From an uncultured Verrucomicrobiota bacterium (GTDB lineage: Bacteria > Verrucomicrobiota > Verrucomicrobiia > Opitutales > Seribacteraceae), in the NCBI GenBank assembly GCA_902612125.1, contig CACMBV010000002.1, positions 1 through 64,000 of the forward strand: a DNA stretch of 64,000 nucleotides, read 5' to 3'. A program made the translations under genes and the position numbers. The notes beneath the pieces were generated by a model that was given only the letters and a program-made list of their open reading frames with translations, did not search any database and was not told the origin of the DNA. This document shows positions 59,904-64,000 of the stretch, piece after piece; the stretch's first letter is position 1; each line of letters starts with the position of its first letter.

Positions 59904-61184
59904 ATGAAAACAAATCTTTATTCAAGAAGACAATTTGTAAAAGCAGGATCGGCTATCTCCGCAGGATCCATCCTCGCCTCTCCGAACATTGCCAATGCTC
60001 AAAACAACTCCAAAGCCATTAAAGTGGGGTTAATCGGAATAGGTGGTCGGGGAAGCGGAGCGGCGGCACAAGCAATGGCAGCTGACGATAATGTAGTCCT
60101 TACTGCCATTGGGGATATGTTTGAGGATCGCATAAAATTACGCAGCCGTATTCTCAAGGCTCGGGGCCGCGAAAAATACCAGGTAACCCCGGAAACCACT
60201 TTTTTCGGGTTTGATGCGTATAAAAAAGTAATTGATTCTGGAGTGGATGTGGTAATTCTCACCTCACCTCCTAACTTTAGACCACAACACTTGGAATATG
60301 CCGTTGAAAAAGGCATCCACTGTTTCTTCGAAAAACCGGTGGCAGTTGATGCCCCTGGAGTCCGCAAAGTGATCGAGCTCGCCAAAAAAGCAAAGGAAAA
60401 GAATTTAGGATTTATGTCAGGCTTCTGCTGGAGGCATCACCTGCCAAAACAGGAAGTATTTAGTAGAATTTTGGGCGGAGCCTTGGGTGATGTGCACGCC
60501 ATGTACTCCACTTACAATGGAGGGGAGGTATGGAAGAAAAAACGTGAAGAGGGTTGGGGAGACTTGGAGGCACAGCTTAGAAACTGGAATGCCCATCTTT
60601 GGCTTTCCGGAGACTCGATTGTTGAACAGGCGGTTCACTGTATCGACATGATGCAATGGTCCATGGGCGATCAACTTCCCCTGCATGCGGTAGGTTCTGG
60701 CGGGAGGCAAGTCTATGATGATCCTGATAAATACGGAAATATTTATGATCATTTTGCCTGTGTATTTGAATGGGAAAACGGTGCAAAGGGCTATCATTTC
60801 TCGCGACAGCAAAACGGCACAGCTGGCAGTTACGAAGTCGAATTGTTTGGCACGAAGGGAACTTGTTCTGCCAAAAATCGGCATACAATTATCGCTGGTG
60901 ACAATTCATGGAGATACCGGGGTGAAAACAATGATATGTACCAGACGGAGCATGATCTTTTATTTGCCTCCATCCGCGAAGGGAAACCTTTTAATGACGG
61001 GGAAAAATCGGCTCATAGTACCATGGTGGCCATACTCGGAAGGATGGTGGCATACACCGGCCAAAAAATTACTTACCAGCAGGCACTCAATTCTAATGAG
61101 GATTTGACCCCGTCACATAATGATTGGGAAAAAAGCCTAGGAGTGCCCGCTCCACCGATTCCCGGAGTAACCCGATTTACTTAA
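59904..61184 (+). CDS. Tat-exported Gfo/Idh/MocA family oxidoreductase
   Basis: A 426-residue dehydrogenase with a twin-Arg signal 'SRRQFVKAGSAISAGSILAS' (cleavage after 'ANA'), so it folds with cofactor in the cytoplasm and acts in the periplasm. The Rossmann motif 'VGLIGIGGRGSGAAAQAMAA' and catalytic 'HCFFEKPVAVDAPGVRKVIE' (EKP Lys) are intact, as are 'WLSGDSIVEQAVHCIDMMQW' (His/Asp) and 'GVTRFT' end. The group of periplasmic Gfo/Idh/MocA proteins is common in planctomycetes and verrucomicrobia and acts on sugars. The gap 59749-59903 upstream contains AT-rich DNA only. Confidence 0.92.
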   Translation: MKTNLYSRRQFVKAGSAISAGSILASPNIANAQNNSKAIKVGLIGIGGRGSGAAAQAMAADDNVVLTAIGDMFEDRIKLRSRILKARGREKYQVTPETTFFGFDAYKKVIDSGVDVVILTSPPNFRPQHLEYAVEKGIHCFFEKPVAVDAPGVRKVIELAKKAKEKNLGFMSGFCWRHHLPKQEVFSRILGGALGDVHAMYSTYNGGEVWKKKREEGWGDLEAQLRNWNAHLWLSGDSIVEQAVHCIDMMQWSMGDQLPLHAVGSGGRQVYDDPDKYGNIYDHFACVFEWENGAKGYHFSRQQNGTAGSYEVELFGTKGTCSAKNRHTIIAGDNSWRYRGENNDMYQTEHDLLFASIREGKPFNDGEKSAHSTMVAILGRMVAYTGQKITYQQALNSNEDLTPSHNDWEKSLGVPAPPIPGVTRFT

Positions 61185-61213
61185 GCACTAAAAGTCTCCT
61201 ACAGACTGTGCTT
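61183..61213. terminator. Bulged hairpin at a convergent gene junction
   Basis: AAGCAC/GTGCTT (6 bp) and AGTCT/AGACT (5 bp) stack with a 4-nt bulge and 5-nt loop, covering the ends of both converging genes. No T tract; could end transcription from both sides. Confidence 0.4.
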
Positions 61214-62576
61214 CAATTATCTTTAGGGACTGGTAGAATTGATAAAACAGAGGATCTTTTTCCCCAACTTCCATAATTATATCCGGGCCCATTTGTTCAA
61301 AATTCGCACCTATTTTAAGAATTAATTCCCGGTTATCTGCTAGAGAAATACTGGGATCATCTGCGTGCAGATCCCGATATTCTCTGACCATTTTGCAATC
61401 AAATGCCTGGGAATTCTCTGTTTCAATTCTTGGTAGTTCTGACTGTAGTGTACTTACAGTCGAAAAATCAAGTTGATCAGGAATTTGCTCACTCCTGGTG
61501 ACCTGAGTTGAAGTAGTAACAGTTGGTTCAGGTTTGGTGGCTTTTTTAATTGCAAAAGAGCGTAGTTCCTTTTTTTCCTCCAAGCTTTCAAAAAAACTTA
61601 CACACTCTTGGATCAGAGGAATTGGAAAAGAAAGGAGATTTTTGTCAGAGAAATTGTCCCGAATTCTCATCAAACCGCCTATTTTGGATGGGTAAATGTA
61701 ATTGGAATCCCGAGACGCGGAAACCCAGTCCAGTAAGCCATCGACAAGCTCCATATTCTCTAATTCTTCCTTTCCCAAAGTACAATAAAACCAGGGAGCA
61801 CTCTCAACTTGAGGTGCTTCGGCAAAACCACTGGGGGAATCTACAATGATCATATTTACCAAGAAAGGATTACTTGAACAACTGCTCAGCAAGATTTCAG
61901 CCTCTCGACCATAGGCTCTGCAGACAATTTTCTGACTAACTGCAGGATAGCTTTTCTTTAGCAGACGTAGATCATTGATCAGGTTATCTTTGCTCCTGAC
62001 CGGAAGAGAAAGGCAGGCCATACCCTTCTCAAGGAAGAAATCATAGCTTCTATGCTCTGTGTAGGTTTTTTCCAAAGACAAAGATGTGGATGCAGGCATA
62101 ACGTCGACGAATAAAGCTTTGGCATACTCCATCTGATCCCTTTGTCTTCCAGCCCACCCTTTTACCACCTCTTCGTCTGTAGGAAACCTTTTCAGCCCTG
62201 GCAAAATCAAGCCCCGGATGTGATTAATGTCTATAATCCTGTATGACTTACGCAGGGGATCCGGTTCATTGACATAGTCAACAAAGTGATCCCGTTGGGG
62301 TCTGCCAAAACTCATAATCTTAGCAGCATACTTATCTTCCTCTAAGGCTTTAAACAGGGAGAATTCCACCTCGCTGCTGTTACTTGGCGTCTTTGCAAAA
62401 TGGCTTAAGGGGAGTATTCTCAAGTATTTATTTATGTTCTCTGAAATCTTGCTCCCCCAGCTGCTTTCGAGGCGAAAAGTGGCGTACTTCTCAACCATTC
62501 TAAAACAAATCCCCTCAAATAAAAAAAGGGCAAATATGGTTAAACAAAAAGGTAATATTCTAGCGGCAAATCTCAT
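61188..62576 (-). CDS. Membrane-anchored protein of unknown function
   Basis: A 462-residue protein with an N-terminal membrane segment ('ILPFCLTIFALFLFEGICF') and a large soluble part. Residues about 150-290 show a loose alpha/beta pattern ('MACLSLPVRSKDNLINDLRL', 'VSQKIVCRAYGREAEILLSS', 'VNMIIVDSPSGFAEAP') that could be a degenerate alpha/beta-hydrolase, but no catalytic triad was identified. A Thr/Glu-rich, probably disordered stretch follows near 350-390. Its start overlaps the upstream gene by 4 bp (ATGA). Not recognised. Confidence 0.6.
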   Translation of the reverse strand: MRFAARILPFCLTIFALFLFEGICFRMVEKYATFRLESSWGSKISENINKYLRILPLSHFAKTPSNSSEVEFSLFKALEEDKYAAKIMSFGRPQRDHFVDYVNEPDPLRKSYRIIDINHIRGLILPGLKRFPTDEEVVKGWAGRQRDQMEYAKALFVDVMPASTSLSLEKTYTEHRSYDFFLEKGMACLSLPVRSKDNLINDLRLLKKSYPAVSQKIVCRAYGREAEILLSSCSSNPFLVNMIIVDSPSGFAEAPQVESAPWFYCTLGKEELENMELVDGLLDWVSASRDSNYIYPSKIGGLMRIRDNFSDKNLLSFPIPLIQECVSFFESLEEKKELRSFAIKKATKPEPTVTTSTQVTRSEQIPDQLDFSTVSTLQSELPRIETENSQAFDCKMVREYRDLHADDPSISLADNRELILKIGANFEQMGPDIIMEVGEKDPLFYQFYQSLKIIEAQSVGDF

Positions 62577-63463
62577 GAACTATTACTTACTTTGCCTAAT
62601 TCAGAATTTTCGGGATCTGGATTTCCAGTCCCTATATCATCTTTCAAATCAGCTAGTTCAGCTGGTAATTCTGTCACCGGCGGTGGAGGCAACTCGTCGT
62701 CTAGCGTATCCGCAGGGGTGCTTTCTTCCATGGATGGAGGAGAGAGAGGCTCGGCACTTTCGTCAACTCCTTCGTGAGTAACATTATCTTCAGTTGGCTC
62801 TTTTACAGTTTTTTCCTGATCCCCGGTGCCATCGGTTTCCTCTTGATCGATATTTGTATCCATTGCTCCATCACTCAAAAAAGAATTTTCTAGATCGTTC
62901 TTTAGATCATCTACGGTTGGGATTTGAGAAGAAACCTTCTTGGAAGAAATCGCCTTTTCTTTCCTTAGACTAAGTAAAACGAATACTACCACTGCAACGA
63001 TAGAAAAGATTGTAAATTGTGAAAGCTCTACCTTTTCAATTCTAGACAGAATATGATCCTCGCTAATCACTTTTAACCAAAGATAAGATATAAAGAGAGT
63101 GACGGGCACAATCACGGAAAAGTAGAGAAAATTTAGTTTTAGTTTCTTGTTTTTCAAAGTGCCAACATAGAATATAAAACCGCCATACAGAACCACACAT
63201 ATTGTACAGATGATCTTTAAGCGAAAAACTTGTTCAACAATAGAGTCTACACTCGCGGATCCCAGTAACTGAGGTATCGTGAAGCCAACAAAGTAAGAAT
63301 AACATAAATTGACGAGGAAATTTTCTAAGGCTGAAAAATCAAATGCCAGCCCAATCCAAAAAAGTCCGAGAACAAGAAACATAGCCGTCCCTAGGGAGAA
63401 AAAAAATACTCTGCTTATGGAGTTCATGGGCAAGTTTATTTTTTCTATTTCATTTACACCCAT
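62573..63463 (-). CDS. Polytopic membrane protein with acidic C-terminal tail, function unknown
   Basis: ATG at 63463 was chosen over a TTG 12 codons upstream that overlaps the DUF1587 fragment. The 296-residue protein has about five transmembrane helices in residues 10-165 ('VFFFSLGTAMFLVLGLFWIG', 'IICTICVVLYGGFIFYVGTL', 'FTIFSIVAVVVFVLLSL'). A long acidic, Pro-rich tail follows ('EETDGTGDQEKTVKEPTEDN', 'LDDELPPPPVTELPAELADL'). Not recognised. It is translated together with the following gene (4-bp overlap) and both may be cargo genes inserted in the DUF1587 locus. Confidence 0.6.
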   Translation of the reverse strand: MGVNEIEKINLPMNSISRVFFFSLGTAMFLVLGLFWIGLAFDFSALENFLVNLCYSYFVGFTIPQLLGSASVDSIVEQVFRLKIICTICVVLYGGFIFYVGTLKNKKLKLNFLYFSVIVPVTLFISYLWLKVISEDHILSRIEKVELSQFTIFSIVAVVVFVLLSLRKEKAISSKKVSSQIPTVDDLKNDLENSFLSDGAMDTNIDQEETDGTGDQEKTVKEPTEDNVTHEGVDESAEPLSPPSMEESTPADTLDDELPPPPVTELPAELADLKDDIGTGNPDPENSELGKVSNSS

Positions 63464-63495
63464 AATGGCAAGAGTTTGTTCAGGAGCAAATCTTG

Positions 63496-64000
63496 TCAAA
63501 AAAAGACTAGCGGAAATGAATGTTTTAAATATTTTTCCATCACGAGCGGAGAAAGCGTAAGCACTTCACCAATGGTATCAAAACCGTAGCCTGTGTCATC
63601 TGCGGGTAAGTAATTCCGGGCATCAATTTTAATTTTAAAAAGGTCCTCTACGGTATTTTCGTATTCTATTCGGTTCAATCTTCTTAAGACCACATGACCG
63701 GGGTCATATTCACTGGAATCATGCCCGAAAGCAGCCTGCTCAATCCACGAGAATATCATGCTGATTTCAGGGTCAAAGGGCTGAGGCACATTGGCCGGGG
63801 GCATATTCCGGTGATAAAGATTCTTCCATACCCAGTCCCATTTTTTTGAATGCTGGTCGAAATTGCCCAAACTTACCAACTCGTCCATAGCAAAATCCCC
63901 TTTCTTGGCCCCGTCTCCGTGAAAATCATAGCAATACTCTTCCAATAAAGGTAAAACTTTTTGAGGAAAGAACCGATTTTCTTTTTTGGAAAAGGCAAAA
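63496..64000 (-). pseudogene. Truncated DUF1587 (planctomycete cytochrome) protein with broken heme motif
   Basis: The frame enters from beyond the window and covers 167 codons. It contains the cytochrome-like start 'KVLPLLEEYCYDFHGDGAKK', where CxxCH reads CYDFH because the second Cys codon is TTT. Then comes DUF1587: 'MPPANVPQPFDPEISMIFSW', 'RRLNRIEYENTVEDLF', 'LPADDTGYGFDTIGEVLTLS' and 'PLVMEKYLK'. Normal members continue for several hundred residues (DUF1592, DUF1588, DUF1585); here homology stops at 'MEKYL' and the frame ends 9 residues later. Unrelated membrane-protein genes follow. It is most likely a disrupted gene. Confidence 0.75.

Overview
The window looks like a chromosomal segment of a Gram-negative member of the Planctomycetota-Verrucomicrobiota group. 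A marine Verrucomicrobiota of the Opitutales/Puniceicoccales type fits best. This rests on several gene families typical of that group: a DUF1549/DUF1553 + DUF1501 pair, a DUF1587 (planctomycete-cytochrome) fragment, DUF1080, many Gfo/Idh/MocA oxidoreductases, a thrombospondin-3-repeat surface protein with a Trp/Tyr-rich tail, and a small basic protein starting MGKQYKKLIKRRRR. No rRNA, tRNA, CRISPR array, transposase or phage gene was found. The taxonomy is inference from gene content only.

Layout. (1) 1-8571, all minus: a long operon running from TPR proteins to an ExbB/ExbD-type energising unit (one ExbB, two ExbD), then a VOC enzyme, gluconokinase and a DUF1080 protein cut by the window edge. 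(2) 8659-20686: two complete peptide ABC importers arranged head to head. The minus-strand set resembles YejABE and has an EF-hand pair inserted in its YejB-like permease; the plus-strand set is an ordinary Opp/Dpp system. (3) 20694-23985: the widespread but unresolved trio of transglutaminase-like, alpha-E and circularly permuted ATP-grasp proteins. (4) 24078-25733: OGG-type DNA glycosylase, a small secreted protein and a small basic protein. (5) 25788-29111: a sugar or polyol catabolic operon of one TIM-barrel isomerase and two Gfo/Idh/MocA dehydrogenases. (6) 29200-34168: a DtxR/MntR-type repressor divergent from a four-gene Mn/Zn importer, with a readable promoter and an 18-bp operator palindrome between them; the first permease carries a DtxR-like C-terminus. 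(7) 34201-40827: a probable metal island with a small Cys protein, HupE/UreJ-like protein, Met-rich outer-membrane barrel, MFS transporter and TonB-dependent receptor.

(8) 40916-45104: DUF1549/1553, DUF1501 and a periplasmic cyclophilin. (9) 45137-47864, minus: an ABC exporter-type pair plus a DUF3299 lipoprotein; the ATPase gene is split by an A8 run. (10) 47983-54787, plus: a tightly packed set encoding Nudix, DUF3570 barrel, ApbE flavin transferase, DUF4266 lipoprotein, a Ca-binding-repeat surface protein containing an SGAT motif, a membrane-anchored binding protein, an HtrA-like protease and a pseudoprotease. This is the best candidate for a poorly described system: an ApbE-linked, cell-surface flavoprotein module. 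(11) 54796-58828, minus: response regulator, histidine kinase and a SUMF1-fold lipoprotein. (12) 58932-59748: decayed remnants, including a ThuA-like pseudogene. (13) 59904-64000: a Tat-exported Gfo/Idh/MocA protein, two unrecognised membrane proteins, and a truncated DUF1587 protein whose heme motif has lost its second Cys.

Starts were moved inward from the longest reading frame where a signal peptide, lipobox or first ATG pointed to a shorter protein. No similarity search could be run, so family names rest on motifs and on remembered family features.
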